Source: Halorubellus sp. JP-L1 (GTDB lineage: Archaea; Halobacteriota; Halobacteria; Halobacteriales; Natrialbaceae). From it: a stretch of 64,000 nucleotides of DNA. The position numbers and the translations under genes are program-made. The notes below the pieces were generated by a model that saw only the letters and a program-made list of their open reading frames with translations, ran no database searches and had not been told where the DNA came from. The stretch spans positions 372,001 through 436,000 of the forward strand of contig NZ_JAAOIR010000001.1 in assembly GCF_011440375.1 (NCBI RefSeq), in the 5' to 3' direction. Of this stretch, positions 1 to 8,938 are shown piece by piece; positions within the stretch are counted from its first letter, which is position 1, and each line of letters opens with the position of its first letter.

Positions 1-139
1 GGCATGCGAGCGCGTTCGATGTCGACTCAAGTATGCGTATCGGTCGCTCACCGTCCGTGCCGGTCGAACGCGACCGCGGTGGTCGGTTCGCTCGCCGCGA
101 CCCCTGCGCTTACGCTCCCGTCGCCCGAAGCGTCTGGCG

Positions 140-922
140 ATGCCGAACTTCGATGGGGTCGTGTTCGACGTAGACGGGACGATCCTGCGCGGGACGACGC
201 CGATCCCGGGTGCGGCGGAAACGGTGCGGGCGGTCCGGGAGTCGGGCGCGCGGGTGGCGTTCGTGACGAACAACCCGACGCGGACGCCGGCGTCGTACGT
301 GGAGAAGCTCGCCGACGCTGGCGTTCCCGCGGCCGCCGAGGAGGTGGTGACGTCGGGGTCGGCGACGGCTGCGTTCCTAGCGAGCGAGCACGCCGGGGAT
401 GCGGCGTTCGTCGTCGGCGAGCGCGGTCTGCACGAGCAGGTCGCCGACGCGGGCCTGCGCGTGGTCTCGGAGCCGCCGGCGGCGGACGGCGTGGTCGCGT
501 CGATCGACCGCGAGTTCACGTACGACCGACTCGCGGGCGCGCTCCGGGCGTTCGAGAGGGGCGTGGACTGGTTCGTCGGCACGGACCCGGACAGGACGAT
601 TCCGACGGACGAGGGCCTCGTCCCCGGGTCTGGTGCGGTCGTCGAGTCCGTCGCCGCGGTCGCCGAGCGCCGCCCGGACGCGGTCCTCGGGAAGCCCCAT
701 CCGTTCACTCGCGACCTCGTCTTCGACCGGCTCGGCTGCGATCCCGCGGACGCGCTCGTCGTCGGCGACCGCCTGGACACCGACGTCGCGTTCGGCGAAC
801 GGGCCGGCGCGACGACCGTCCTCGTCGAGACCGGCGTCGCCACGCGGGCGGACGCGGCGGCGAGCGACGTGACGCCCGACCACGTGTTCGCTGCGGTCAC
901 CGGCGTCCGCGACCTGCTCTGA
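140..922 (+). CDS. HAD-superfamily phosphatase, NagD/type IIA
   Basis: A 260-residue haloacid dehalogenase-type hydrolase, probably a soluble phosphatase for small sugar or nucleotide phosphates. Motif I (D10-V-D12-G-T) carries the nucleophile and the acid/base Asp. Motif II is T43-N-N45. Motif III Lys is K185 in the GKPHP block. Motif IV is GD210 with D213 and D215. The TNNPT block and the cap domain between motifs II and III are typical of the NagD/4-nitrophenylphosphatase group, and the length fits. The ATG at 140 places motif I at the normal distance from the N terminus. Substrate cannot be told from sequence. It stands alone: the next gene is convergent. Confidence 0.9.
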   Translation: MPNFDGVVFDVDGTILRGTTPIPGAAETVRAVRESGARVAFVTNNPTRTPASYVEKLADAGVPAAAEEVVTSGSATAAFLASEHAGDAAFVVGERGLHEQVADAGLRVVSEPPAADGVVASIDREFTYDRLAGALRAFERGVDWFVGTDPDRTIPTDEGLVPGSGAVVESVAAVAERRPDAVLGKPHPFTRDLVFDRLGCDPADALVVGDRLDTDVAFGERAGATTVLVETGVATRADAAASDVTPDHVFAAVTGVRDLL

Positions 923-984
923 GCCTCGAACGGTCGGTCGACCTCGTCGGACGAGAATCCGTACCCAGCTGGCCATTCGAACCG

Positions 985-1704
985 TCATCCCGGGAGCCGC
1001 GCGAGCAGCACGACCGTCTCCGCGTCGGGATGGTCGGCGTCGACGAGCCGACCGTTCGCGCGGTCGCGGCTGGCGTCGACCGAGTCGCGGAGTCCGACGG
1101 CGTCGTAGACGTCGAACCCGGTGGCTTCGAGCAGGCGCGTGCTCTCGTCGGGGCCGAGGACGGTCCACTCCATGGGTTCGCCGCCGTCCAGCCACGCGTC
1201 GCTCGGCTCGGCCCGCGTCTCCGTGCCGACGGTGACGTAGCAGACGCCGCCGGGCTGGAGGACGCGAGCGAACTCCTCGTAGACCGTTTCGTGCTCGCTG
1301 GTCGGGACGTGGATGACGGAGCGAAACGCGGTGACGGCCGCGACGGCGTCGCTGGCGAGCGGGAGCGCGGTCATGTTTCCCTGGACGACGCGACCGGGCG
1401 CAACGCGGGCCGCTCTGGCGACCTGGCCGGTGGCGGCGTCGACGCCGACGACGGGCCGGTCGGGAGCGAGGCCGTCGAGGACTGGCCGCCCGTTCCCGCA
1501 GCCCGCGTCCAGCACTGCGCCGTCCGCGGCGTCCACGCGCAGTCGCGCCAGGAGGGCGTCGTCCTCGCGCGTTCCCCATTCGCCGGTGGCGGGATCCGAG
1601 GATTCGCTGGAGTCGCCGGGGTCGCCGCAGTCGGGGCTGCGGACCGACGGCTGCGGACGGTCGTCCTCGAAGTGCACAGTCGCTTGAGGGTACCCCGACG
1701 GCAT
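985..1704 (-). CDS. SAM-dependent methyltransferase (class I), downstream paralogue
   Basis: A 239-residue class I methyltransferase. SAM-binding motif I (VLDAGCGNG) is at residues 64-72 after an acidic Ser/Asp-rich N-terminal extension. A motif II acidic residue follows in VVGVDAAT, and post-motif VLQPGG lies near the middle. The substrate is unknown. It is a clear paralogue of the gene just upstream on the same strand: both share the EEFARVL-PGG block and the MEW...GFDVYD C-terminal region. The ATG at 1704 is the last start before the conserved fold; an upstream ATG would add about 90 Arg-rich residues that look like out-of-frame read-through. Confidence 0.85.
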   Translation of the reverse strand: MPSGYPQATVHFEDDRPQPSVRSPDCGDPGDSSESSDPATGEWGTREDDALLARLRVDAADGAVLDAGCGNGRPVLDGLAPDRPVVGVDAATGQVARAARVAPGRVVQGNMTALPLASDAVAAVTAFRSVIHVPTSEHETVYEEFARVLQPGGVCYVTVGTETRAEPSDAWLDGGEPMEWTVLGPDESTRLLEATGFDVYDAVGLRDSVDASRDRANGRLVDADHPDAETVVLLARLPG

Positions 1705-1790
1705 GGGTGTTCCGCCAAAGTGACGTGGGTGGTCGGCTGCGAGTGCGCCGGGCCGCCGGAGCGAGGTCTCGTCGCGGGGCAGCGATGCCG

Positions 1791-2471
1791 TCAGTTCGCG
1801 AGTCGCGCGAAGCAGAACGGGTGGCCGGCGTCCTCGGCGTCGGGGTCGACGATGCGGGTTTCGTCGGGCGCGTCGCCGTCCTGGACCGTGTCGACGACGC
1901 CGACCACGTCGTAGACGTCGAACCCGGCGTCGTCGAGCAGTTCGCGGCTCTTTTCTGCCCCGTAGGTGCTCCACTCCATGGCGGTGCCGGTGTCGAGCCA
2001 GTCGTCGTTCCGACCATTCCAGTCCTCGGCGCCGACGGTGACGAGGAGCGTCCCGCCCGGTTCGAGGACGCGTGCGAACTCCTCGTATACTGCCTGGTGT
2101 TGGTCGAAGGGGACGTGGATGATGGAGTAGAACGCGGCGACGGCGGCGAACGCGTCGTCCGAGAAGGGGAGCGCAGTCATGTCGCCCTGGGCGACGCGAC
2201 CGGGAGCGACAGTGCTAGCCCGCTCGATCTGTGCCGTCGAGAAGTCCATCCCGACGACGGGGCGGTCGTCAGCGAGTCGCGCGAGGACGGGCTGACCGGC
2301 GCCGCAGCCGGCGTCGAGGACGCGGCCGTCGGGTGCGTCCGTCAGGAAGCGATCGAGGAGCGCGGCGTGATCGCTCTCGTCTCGTTCGGCGGCGTAGGCG
2401 TCGGCGAGGTCGTCGTACCCGCGCCTGACCGCGGTGCGCTGGGCGAGGGCGTCGTCGTCGCTGGTCGTCAT
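1791..2471 (-). CDS. SAM-dependent methyltransferase (class I), upstream paralogue
   Basis: A 226-residue class I methyltransferase with motif I VLDAGCGAG at residues 51-59, VVGMDFS as the second Asp-containing strand, and VLEPGG as the post-II motif. It starts with a helical region (YDDLADAY) seen in many UbiE/Tam-like methyltransferases. It lies 86 nt upstream of its paralogue in the same direction, so the two are probably co-transcribed after a tandem duplication. The ATG at 2471 was chosen because a longer in-frame start gives a low-complexity Arg-rich leader. No neighbour indicates a substrate. Confidence 0.85.
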   Translation of the reverse strand: MTTSDDDALAQRTAVRRGYDDLADAYAAERDESDHAALLDRFLTDAPDGRVLDAGCGAGQPVLARLADDRPVVGMDFSTAQIERASTVAPGRVAQGDMTALPFSDDAFAAVAAFYSIIHVPFDQHQAVYEEFARVLEPGGTLLVTVGAEDWNGRNDDWLDTGTAMEWSTYGAEKSRELLDDAGFDVYDVVGVVDTVQDGDAPDETRIVDPDAEDAGHPFCFARLAN

Positions 2472-2652
2472 TGTCGGAGGAACCGCGGCCGAGTGCAAGT
2501 GTCTTCTCCCGATGTGCGAGTGTTTGGCACGGGAGAACAGGCCGCGGTCGCCGTCGTCTGTCGCCCGCCGGAGGGTCGTTGCTGCCTTCGGGGAATCGTT
2601 GGCGCCCCCGGGGAGCCGGTGGCGACCGCGCGAGGGTCGCTGGCGCTCGCGA

Positions 2653-4422
2653 TCAATCGTCGGCAGCGTGCGCGGCAACGATGTCGTCGGGGTCGACGGC
2701 GTGGTGGCGGACGACGGCGTCGAAGCGGTCGAGCGCGAACCGGTCGTCGTCGGTGATGCCGCGCTGGTCGTCGTCGCCGAGGTGCGTGTCGACGAAGCGG
2801 CGGGCGACGAGCGCGAGGCGGCCGTCGCCGTCTTCGAGGTCGCGCTGGGCCATCTCGCAGAGGAGGCTCGCGGTGTAGACGTCGAAGACGTAGTCCGCGA
2901 GGTCCTTCGCCTGCAACTGTGCCTCGTCGGCGTCGAGGGCCGCGAGGTGCGCGAGCGCGCCGCCGAGGTCCGCGTGCTCGTCGCGGACGACGTCGACGGT
3001 CTCGGCGAGCGCGTCGTGGGTCGCCGCGTCCAGATACGACTGGATGCGTTCGAGGAGCGGTTCGTGGGCGTCCTCGCGGTCGAGCGCCCGGAGGACGTCC
3101 AGGGAGAGGACGTTCGACGTTCCCTCCCAGATCGGGAGGACCTGTGCGTCCCGGAGTAATCGATTCGTGACGAAGTCGTTCACGTACCCGTTCCCGCCGA
3201 GGATCTCCATCGCGTAGCTCGCCGTGTCGACCGCCATCCGGCCCGTGCGGTACTTCGCGATCGGGACGAGCACGCGCATCAGGCGGTACGCCTCGTTCGC
3301 GACGGCGTCGTCGTCGGCGCGCTCGCGCGTGTCGAACGTATCCGCAGCGTCGAACACGAACGCGGTCGCGGCCTCGTGGTCGACCGCCATGTCGACGAGG
3401 TCCCGGCGCATGAGCGGGTACTCCTGGATGGGGTTCCCGAACGCCTCCCGGTTCGCGGCCTGGACCTTCGCCTCCAAGAGCGAGCGCGCGAGTATCCCGC
3501 ACGAGGCGGCGGCGTTCGCGAGCCGCTCGAGGTTCAGCATGTCCGTCATGTACGCGAAGCCGCGGGACTCCTCGCCGACGAGGTAGCCGGTCGCGCCAGT
3601 CAGTTCGACCTCGCCCGTCGGCACCGATATCGTGCCGAGTTTGTCCTTCAGGCGCCGATAGAGCTGGTCGTTGAGCGTGCCGTCCTCGAGTTCGTGCGGG
3701 ACGACGAACAGCGACAGGCCCTTCGTGCCCTCTGGCGCGTCCGGCGTGCGAGCGAGGGCGAGCGTGGCCTGCGCGTCGATGTTCGAACAGAACCACTTCT
3801 CGCCCGTCAGTCGGTACGTCCCGTCGCCGGCGGGAACGGCTTCCGTCTCGGTGGCGCCGACGTCGCTCCCGCCCTGCTCCTCGGTGAGGAACATCGCGCC
3901 CTCGGAGAGCGCGTCGTAGTCGCGACTCGTCGTCTCGGCGTAGAGCGCGTCGTGGACGTCGCCGTCGCCGTACTTGTCGAGGACGAGTGCGACGCCAGCG
4001 GTCATCGACACGGGACAGTACAGGCCGGCGTCCGCCATCGACAGGAGGTAGCCCATCGCGAAGTGATGCGTGAACGGGAGCGGATCGTCTCGGCCGTCGG
4101 GGGCGTCGAAGACGTCCGCGACCGTCCCGGACTCGTACGTGAGCCGGGCCTCCTCGTGGAGTTCGGCGGGGTACCGGACGTCGTTGACGACGTCGCCGTG
4201 GTCGCCGTACGTCCGCAGTTCCGGGCCGTGGTCGTCGACGTAGTCCGCGTGGTCCGCGATGGTGTGGCCGACGTGCTCGCCGAACGCGTCGAGTCGCTCG
4301 GTGGCGTCGGCGTGGTCGTCGCCGTCGAGGACGCGAGCGACTGCCCGCTGGAGCGTCGGGTCGTGCGCGTAGTAGTTGACGTGCCGGCCCCGGTCGAGGT
4401 CGGCGTAGTCGAACCCGGTCAT
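2653..4422 (-). CDS. Acyl-CoA dehydrogenase, AidB-like
   Basis: A 589-residue flavoprotein of the acyl-CoA dehydrogenase family, which oxidises acyl-CoA thioesters at the alpha-beta bond using FAD. The first family signature (FLTEEQGGSDVG, residues 179-189) and the C-terminal signature with AMEILGGNGYVND (404-416) and IWEGT (431-435) are intact. The N terminus (FDYADLDRG) and the extra C-terminal helices (about 440-589) match the longer AidB-like subgroup rather than 380-residue mitochondrial-type enzymes. AidB-like proteins are linked to branched-chain acyl-CoA oxidation or alkylation response; the specific role here is not shown. The ATG at 4422 gives the family N terminus. Confidence 0.88.
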   Translation of the reverse strand: MTGFDYADLDRGRHVNYYAHDPTLQRAVARVLDGDDHADATERLDAFGEHVGHTIADHADYVDDHGPELRTYGDHGDVVNDVRYPAELHEEARLTYESGTVADVFDAPDGRDDPLPFTHHFAMGYLLSMADAGLYCPVSMTAGVALVLDKYGDGDVHDALYAETTSRDYDALSEGAMFLTEEQGGSDVGATETEAVPAGDGTYRLTGEKWFCSNIDAQATLALARTPDAPEGTKGLSLFVVPHELEDGTLNDQLYRRLKDKLGTISVPTGEVELTGATGYLVGEESRGFAYMTDMLNLERLANAAASCGILARSLLEAKVQAANREAFGNPIQEYPLMRRDLVDMAVDHEAATAFVFDAADTFDTRERADDDAVANEAYRLMRVLVPIAKYRTGRMAVDTASYAMEILGGNGYVNDFVTNRLLRDAQVLPIWEGTSNVLSLDVLRALDREDAHEPLLERIQSYLDAATHDALAETVDVVRDEHADLGGALAHLAALDADEAQLQAKDLADYVFDVYTASLLCEMAQRDLEDGDGRLALVARRFVDTHLGDDDQRGITDDDRFALDRFDAVVRHHAVDPDDIVAAHAADD

Positions 4423-4545
4423 GGCCGAGACCACGGCGGCCAGCGCCAAGTGAGTTCCCACCGTGTGACACGTGTACGTCGGTCGTTCGATCGGCCGCGG
4501 CGTGGTGGCGTCATGCCACCGACTGAGAGTCAGGTGATCGACCGA

Positions 4546-4594
4546 GGTTACGCGCCCGACTGGGGTTACGTGCCCGACTGGGGTTACCCGACCT
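4546..4594. repeat. Short tandem repeat, about 18 bp unit
   Basis: A unit of the form GGTTACGYGCCCGACTGG is repeated about two and a half times. The TAA stop of the adjacent membrane-protein gene (4584-4586) lies inside it, so the repeat spans the gene end and the intergenic region. Confidence 0.75.
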
Positions 4595-5087
4595 GGACCG
4601 CGAGGTATCCCGCCGTCGCGGTCGCGAGCACGCCGAGCGCGAACAGAAGGACGTTCCAGAGGGGGCTGTCGGCCCGCGTCAGCGAGACCGTGTACCGTCG
4701 ATCGGAGAGCGGCCAGAGGACCGGGACGCCCATCGGGGTGAGGGCGTCCCCGGCGAGATGCGCGAGGACGCCGAACGTGCCGACGGCGAACGCGAACGCG
4801 ACGGACCCGACGAGTTCGGTCGCCGGGAGCGGGTCGGAACCGGCCTGGCAGAGCGCGAGGACGCCGCCCGCGAAGGCCACGCCGACGAGCACGGCGAACG
4901 GGACGGTGTGCGTGACGCCGCGGTGTCTGACGCCGGGGATGCGGTGGTCGACGTCCGGGAGCGTGGCGACAGCCAGCACGCCAGCGCCGCCGAGGACCGC
5001 CAGCCAGCCTTCGTCGCCGAACGCGAGCGCGAGCCCGACCGGCGCGTACAGCAGCAGAGACACTCCGTAGTGACCGAGCTGATACAC
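4584..5087 (-). CDS. Membrane-bound metal-dependent hydrolase, YdjM/DUF457 family
   Basis: About 167 residues, mostly hydrophobic, with four or five membrane segments. The conserved signature D-V-D-H-R, then R-H-R-G-V-T-H, and later H-L-A-G-D-A is that of the YdjM/DUF457 family of inner-membrane proteins with a predicted metal site. Biochemical function is not established. I chose the GTG at 5087 (VYQLGHYG) because haloarchaeal relatives start at this YxxGHYG block. An ATG at 5222 would add a 45-residue Arg/Pro-rich leader and run almost into the divergent MscS gene. The start is the uncertain part. Confidence 0.75.
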   Translation of the reverse strand: MYQLGHYGVSLLLYAPVGLALAFGDEGWLAVLGGAGVLAVATLPDVDHRIPGVRHRGVTHTVPFAVLVGVAFAGGVLALCQAGSDPLPATELVGSVAFAFAVGTFGVLAHLAGDALTPMGVPVLWPLSDRRYTVSLTRADSPLWNVLLFALGVLATATAGYLAVQVG

Positions 5088-5263
5088 GCCGAACCTTGCG
5101 CGTACTCCCTGAAGTACGCTCGGACGAGGTCGAGGAAGCCAGCGTCCGAACGGGACGACGACGCAGCCGACGACGCACGCCGGCGCCAGTAGACGGACTG
5201 GATGCGGGCACGAACCGACCACGAACTGTAAACGGCTATGCTCGGTGACGACGTACGGACCGC

Positions 5264-6403
5264 ATGACGCTCTCGCTCCTCGACGCGCTCCTCGAGTCCC
5301 TCGCCGGGTACGGGCTCGTCGAACGCACGATCCTCGTTCTCGTCGTCTCCCTGGCCGCCGCGCTCGTCCTCGAGTTCGTCGTCCTCCGCCTCGCCCGCCG
5401 GTTCGTGAAGTCCACGGGGAGCGCGTTCGACGACATCGTCCTCGCCGAACTCAGGTGGCCGCTCGTCGTCACCGCCGCCCTCGGCGGCGTCTACGTCCTC
5501 ACGCAGGTCCAGACGACCGGTCCAACGGTCGTCGCCGAGGACGAACTCGCCGCGTTCTTCCAGCAACCCGTCGCCTCCGTCATCGTCCTCGTCTGGGCGT
5601 ACGCGCTCAACAGCATCGTCAACCGGAGCGTCGAGGAAGTCGACAAGACCGGGAAGTACGACTTCGCCCCGATATTCTCGAACGTCTGGACGCTCGTCGT
5701 CCTCCTCGGCGCCGGGTTCCTCGTCCTCACCATCTGGGGGATCGCCATCACGCCCCTGCTTGGGGCGGCCGGCATCGCCGGCATCGCCGTCGGGTTCGCG
5801 GCGAAGGACACCGTCGCGAACTTCTTCGGTGGGCTCGCGCTGTACTTCGACGACACGTACAAGATCGGCGACTACATCGTGCTCGACACGGGCGACGCCG
5901 GGACGGTCGTCCGCGTCGGCATCCGGTCGACGACGCTCCTGACGCGCGACGAGGTGATGGTCACCGTCCCGAACTCCGTGTTGAACTCCGCGAGCATCAC
6001 GAACGAGTCCGCGCCACAGCGCCGTCGCCGCATCCGCGTCCCCCTCGGTGTCGCCTACGGCACGGACCTGGACGCGTTCGAAGACCTCGCCGTCGACGTC
6101 GCGCTCGACGAGTCGCTCACGCTCGACTCGCCGAAGCCCCGGATGCGCCTCCGCGAGTTCGGCGACTCCGCTCTGGAGTACGAACTCCTCTGTTGGGTGA
6201 GTACGCCCGTGAAGCGCGCGAAGGCGATCCACCGCCTCAACAAGGGGCTGTACGACGCGATGAACGACGCGAACGTCGAGATTCCGTTCCCGCAGCGCGA
6301 CGTCCACGTGCGACCGACCGCTGCCGCGTCGAGCGCACCGGACTCACGGGACTCGGCGACCGCGGACGCTCCCGTCGCCGATGGCGGGGACGCCGAACGA
6401 TAG
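5264..6403 (+). CDS. MscS-family mechanosensitive ion channel
   Basis: A 379-residue small-conductance mechanosensitive channel that releases ions and solutes on hypo-osmotic shock. The N-terminal third has several hydrophobic helices. The pore-lining TM3 is the Gly/Ala-rich LGAAGIAGIAVGFAAK block, followed by the family sequence FFGG and the beta-domain (KIGDYIVL, then VTVPNSVL). The C-terminal alpha/beta domain ends near residue 345, followed by a Ser/Ala/Asp-rich tail. It is divergent from the YdjM-family gene. Confidence 0.93.
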   Translation: MTLSLLDALLESLAGYGLVERTILVLVVSLAAALVLEFVVLRLARRFVKSTGSAFDDIVLAELRWPLVVTAALGGVYVLTQVQTTGPTVVAEDELAAFFQQPVASVIVLVWAYALNSIVNRSVEEVDKTGKYDFAPIFSNVWTLVVLLGAGFLVLTIWGIAITPLLGAAGIAGIAVGFAAKDTVANFFGGLALYFDDTYKIGDYIVLDTGDAGTVVRVGIRSTTLLTRDEVMVTVPNSVLNSASITNESAPQRRRRIRVPLGVAYGTDLDAFEDLAVDVALDESLTLDSPKPRMRLREFGDSALEYELLCWVSTPVKRAKAIHRLNKGLYDAMNDANVEIPFPQRDVHVRPTAAASSAPDSRDSATADAPVADGGDAER

Positions 6404-6430
6404 AAGGACCTCCGGGCCGCAGCCTCGGGT

Positions 6431-6544
6431 GTGCTCGACGCCGCCTACGACGTCCTCGGTCCGTTCGTCATCCCCGTCGTCCTGTTCGCGATCGGCGGCG
6501 TCGCCTACGTCGCGCTCTGGTACCTGAACCGCGTCGACCTCTGA
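6431..6544 (+). CDS. Small single-pass membrane protein, 37 aa
   Basis: A GTG-started frame of 37 residues, starting VLDAAYDVLGPF and ending in YLNRVDL. It has one membrane helix from about residue 11 to 31 and a short charged tail. It begins 27 nt after the MscS stop on the same strand and ends before the convergent halocyanin gene. Codon use is the same G+C-rich pattern as its neighbours. It resembles the short membrane peptides common in haloarchaea; no function is known to me. It could be a small partner of the channel gene, but that is only position-based. Confidence 0.6.
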   Translation: MLDAAYDVLGPFVIPVVLFAIGGVAYVALWYLNRVDL

Positions 6545-6593
6545 GTGTGAACCCACTCCCCTCACGGGAGTCGAATCCGGCCCCCACCGACCG

Positions 6594-7019
6594 TCACTCT
6601 TCGACGACGACCGTCCCGACCATCCCGAGGCCCTCGTGGGGCTGACAGTAGTACTCGTACGTTCCGGGCATCTCGAACGCGTACTCGTAGACGTGGTCCT
6701 CGCCGTAGGTCGTGCTCGCGTCGCCGTCGGTCCCCTCCCAGCCCGCGCCCTCGGGCTGACTTCGCACGACGACGTTGTGGTTCGGGGAGTCCCACGTCCA
6801 CGTGATCGTTTCCTCCACGGACGTCGTCACCTCCTCGGGCGCGTACGAGTACTCGCTGCCCGGCCCGACCACGACCGCGTTCGAGTCGGCGGTTGTGCCC
6901 TCCCCGTCGTCGTCACCGGCGAAGCAGCCCGCGAGCGACGCCGCACCGAGCGCCGCGGCCGTCCCGAGCACCGTTCGTCGTCCAAGCGCCCTCGACTCGT
7001 CGTCGCCCTTCTCGCTCAT
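6594..7019 (-). CDS. Halocyanin-type blue copper lipoprotein
   Basis: A 141-residue cupredoxin for electron transfer at the outer face of the membrane. The N terminus has a twin-arginine pair (R14-R15) and a lipobox LAGC with C32 as the lipidation site, then an acidic linker. The single cupredoxin domain has all four type 1 copper ligands in the usual order: H81 (in PNHNVV), C125 (YYCQPH), H128 and M133. Length and architecture match haloarchaeal halocyanins. It lies beside an HMA metallochaperone and a TRASH-domain regulator, which supports a copper context. Confidence 0.93.
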   Translation of the reverse strand: MSEKGDDESRALGRRTVLGTAAALGAASLAGCFAGDDDGEGTTADSNAVVVGPGSEYSYAPEEVTTSVEETITWTWDSPNHNVVVRSQPEGAGWEGTDGDASTTYGEDHVYEYAFEMPGTYEYYCQPHEGLGMVGTVVVEE

Positions 7020-7083
7020 GGTCGAACCTACGCGGTCGATGACGTAAACCCGGCGACGTGCGCCAGCGGCGACGACCGGCGTC

Positions 7084-7284
7084 TCAGGCGGCCTCGGCCT
7101 CGTATCCAGCGAGCCGAACCTTCTCGATGAGCGTCTCGACGCTCGCGTCGCCCTCGACGGTGGCCTCCTGAGCCTCCTGGTCCGCAGTCGCGGTGTCGAC
7201 GCCGTCCGCCATCTCCAGTGCGGTCTCCACGATGTCCTCGCAGCCGTCGCAGGTCATACCAGTCACGCGCAGTGTCGTGCTCAT
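7084..7284 (-). CDS. HMA-domain copper chaperone
   Basis: A 66-residue heavy-metal-associated domain with the metal motif GMTCDGC (C12 and C15), the classic CopZ/Atx1 signature for Cu(I) binding and transfer. The beta-alpha-beta-beta-alpha-beta pattern and length are standard. Haloarchaeal versions usually hand copper to a P-type ATPase; no ATPase gene is in this window. The regulator encoded 160 nt upstream on the same strand is its likely controller. Confidence 0.92.
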   Translation of the reverse strand: MSTTLRVTGMTCDGCEDIVETALEMADGVDTATADQEAQEATVEGDASVETLIEKVRLAGYEAEAA

Positions 7285-7444
7285 GGCCCACACTCCACGT
7301 GCCGGGGTTAGAACAGTTTTGGTCGCGCGGAGCGCCCGCGAGTCCAGCGGAATGCGGCGAGCGAGTCGCTGGAGCAGTCCGGAATCGTGGAGGGTATCGG
7401 TGGAGGGCTGTCGGGAAGTCTCGCGCTTCAGTGCGAGGGAGTCG

Positions 7445-8035
7445 TCACGTCTGGTTCGGGAGTCCGCTGTACCGGTCCTCGAACGTCGCGTGGCAGTCGT
7501 CGCCACAGAAGTGGAACAGGTCGCCCTCGAACTGCGTCGTCACGCCCTCGTGGGACACGGCGTCCCCGCACTCGACGCAGGAGAGGCTGAGTTCGCCGTC
7601 CGCGACCTGGGGATCCCACGTGTACTCCTCGAGCAGACTGACGTCGACGTCCTCGACGAGTTCCATGTCGACGATCCGGCGGAGCGTCTTCCGGACGTCG
7701 CCCGCAGGGACCGTCGCGTTCGCGACGATGCGGTTCTCGGCGGTTCGGTAGACGTGCTCGACCGGTTCGGCGTCCGCGAGCCGCTTCGCGACGCGGTCGT
7801 CGGCGTCCGGCGCCAGGTCGAGTTCGACGAGCACGGGGATGCCACGAGAGATCAACGACCGGTCGATGTCGATCGTGAACCGGTTGATGACGCCGAGGTC
7901 CGCGAGCCGTTCGACGCGGTCGGAGACCGTCGGCGGGGAGACGTTCACGCGGTCCGCGATCTCGCTGTACGGGCGGCGGGCGTCCTCGACGAGCAGTCGG
8001 AGGATGTCGAGGTCGGTGTCGTCCAAGTCGCGCAT
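7445..8035 (-). CDS. AsnC/Lrp-type regulator with TRASH metal-sensing domain
   Basis: A 196-residue transcription factor. Residues 1-60 are an AsnC/Lrp winged helix-turn-helix (LDILRLLVEDAR, then SPPTVSDRVERL). Residues 65-140 are an Lrp-like ligand domain. Residues 151-190 are a TRASH zinc-finger-like domain with C153, C156, C177 and C181. TRASH domains fused to AsnC-type HTH sense copper or other metals in archaea. With the HMA chaperone and halocyanin just downstream on the same strand, control of copper genes is the likely role. The region upstream (8036-8100) is A+T-rich and probably holds its own promoter. Confidence 0.88.
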   Translation of the reverse strand: MRDLDDTDLDILRLLVEDARRPYSEIADRVNVSPPTVSDRVERLADLGVINRFTIDIDRSLISRGIPVLVELDLAPDADDRVAKRLADAEPVEHVYRTAENRIVANATVPAGDVRKTLRRIVDMELVEDVDVSLLEEYTWDPQVADGELSLSCVECGDAVSHEGVTTQFEGDLFHFCGDDCHATFEDRYSGLPNQT

Positions 8036-8242
8036 GTCTGAATACGATATGGTTTTCGGCTATACAAGTTTCGACATAGTTTGAAAAACGAGCCCCTCGT
8101 AAATATTCGTGGGGGTGGATCCCAGTCGACGCAGCCTAGCGGTTCCGGTCCTTGCCCCAGAACTGGGCAGATACCGATGAGCGGACACCGAACGCCGTCG
8201 ACGAGACGTTCTACCAGGTAGCAGACAGTATCGTCGAGGCGG

Positions 8243-8815
8243 TCATCGACCCAGCGCGTGGAACTCCGCGTTCGGCCGCATGTCCGCGAGGTGCGCCATC
8301 CGGTTCGAGAGGTTGAAGAACGCGGCGACGCTCCCGACGTCCCATACCGCACGTCGCGAGAACCCGTGGTCCTCGAGGGCCTCGACGTCTTCCTCCTCGA
8401 CGGTCGCGGGGTCCTCCGTGAGCTTCACCGCGAAGTCGAGCATCGCCCGATGGGCGTCGTTCACGTCCGCGATCCGGTGGTTCGAGGCGAGCTGGTCGGC
8501 GAGCAGCGGCGCGTCCGCGTAGATGCGGACCAGCGCGCCGTGGGCGACGTTGCAGTAGTAGCAGTCGTTCGCGCCCGAGACCGCGACGACGATCATCTCG
8601 ATCTCCTCGCGCTCCAGTTCGGTGTGCTCGGTGAGTGCGTCGTAGTACGCGAAGAACGCGCGGAAGTGCGAGGGCCGGTACGCGAACGCCGCGAAGACGT
8701 TCGCGAGAAAGCCCGCCTCCTCCTCCTCGTCGGTCATCCGCTCCTGGAGGTCCTCGGGGAGGTCGTCGCGGTCCGGAACGGGGAATCGAGTCATCGCCGG
8801 GACGTCGTCTGTCAT
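8243..8815 (-). CDS. AhpD-like / carboxymuconolactone decarboxylase family protein
   Basis: A 190-residue protein of the peroxidase-related AhpD-like subgroup. The redox-active motif is C85-Y-Y-C88 with H92 in NVAHG, the AhpD catalytic arrangement. An all-helical pattern surrounds it, and an N-terminal acidic stretch (DEEEEAGF) leads into the domain. Relatives reduce peroxides or other oxidised substrates through the CxxC pair. The ATG at 8815 gives the usual N terminus. It is followed by about 200 nt without a gene and then by the copper regulator. Confidence 0.85.
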   Translation of the reverse strand: MTDDVPAMTRFPVPDRDDLPEDLQERMTDEEEEAGFLANVFAAFAYRPSHFRAFFAYYDALTEHTELEREEIEMIVVAVSGANDCYYCNVAHGALVRIYADAPLLADQLASNHRIADVNDAHRAMLDFAVKLTEDPATVEEEDVEALEDHGFSRRAVWDVGSVAAFFNLSNRMAHLADMRPNAEFHALGR

Positions 8816-8938
8816 GCTCGACGCGTCGCGGGGACGGCACAAGAAACCAGCCCTCTCCGTCGGCTTCGGGTCGTGCGGTCGGTGACGAGCGGTGGCGCGA
8901 CCGCGAACGTTTTGCCGGGTCGTCGCCTACGCTGTGGC

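Noticed and set aside
4-1914. Long open frame of 636 codons on the plus strand
   Set aside because: It is a read-through frame over three genes with no coding bias. The real genes on both strands explain the sequence.
4584-5222. Longer form of the YdjM-family protein with an ATG at 5222
   Set aside because: The extra 45 residues are low complexity and relatives start at the GTG block at 5087.
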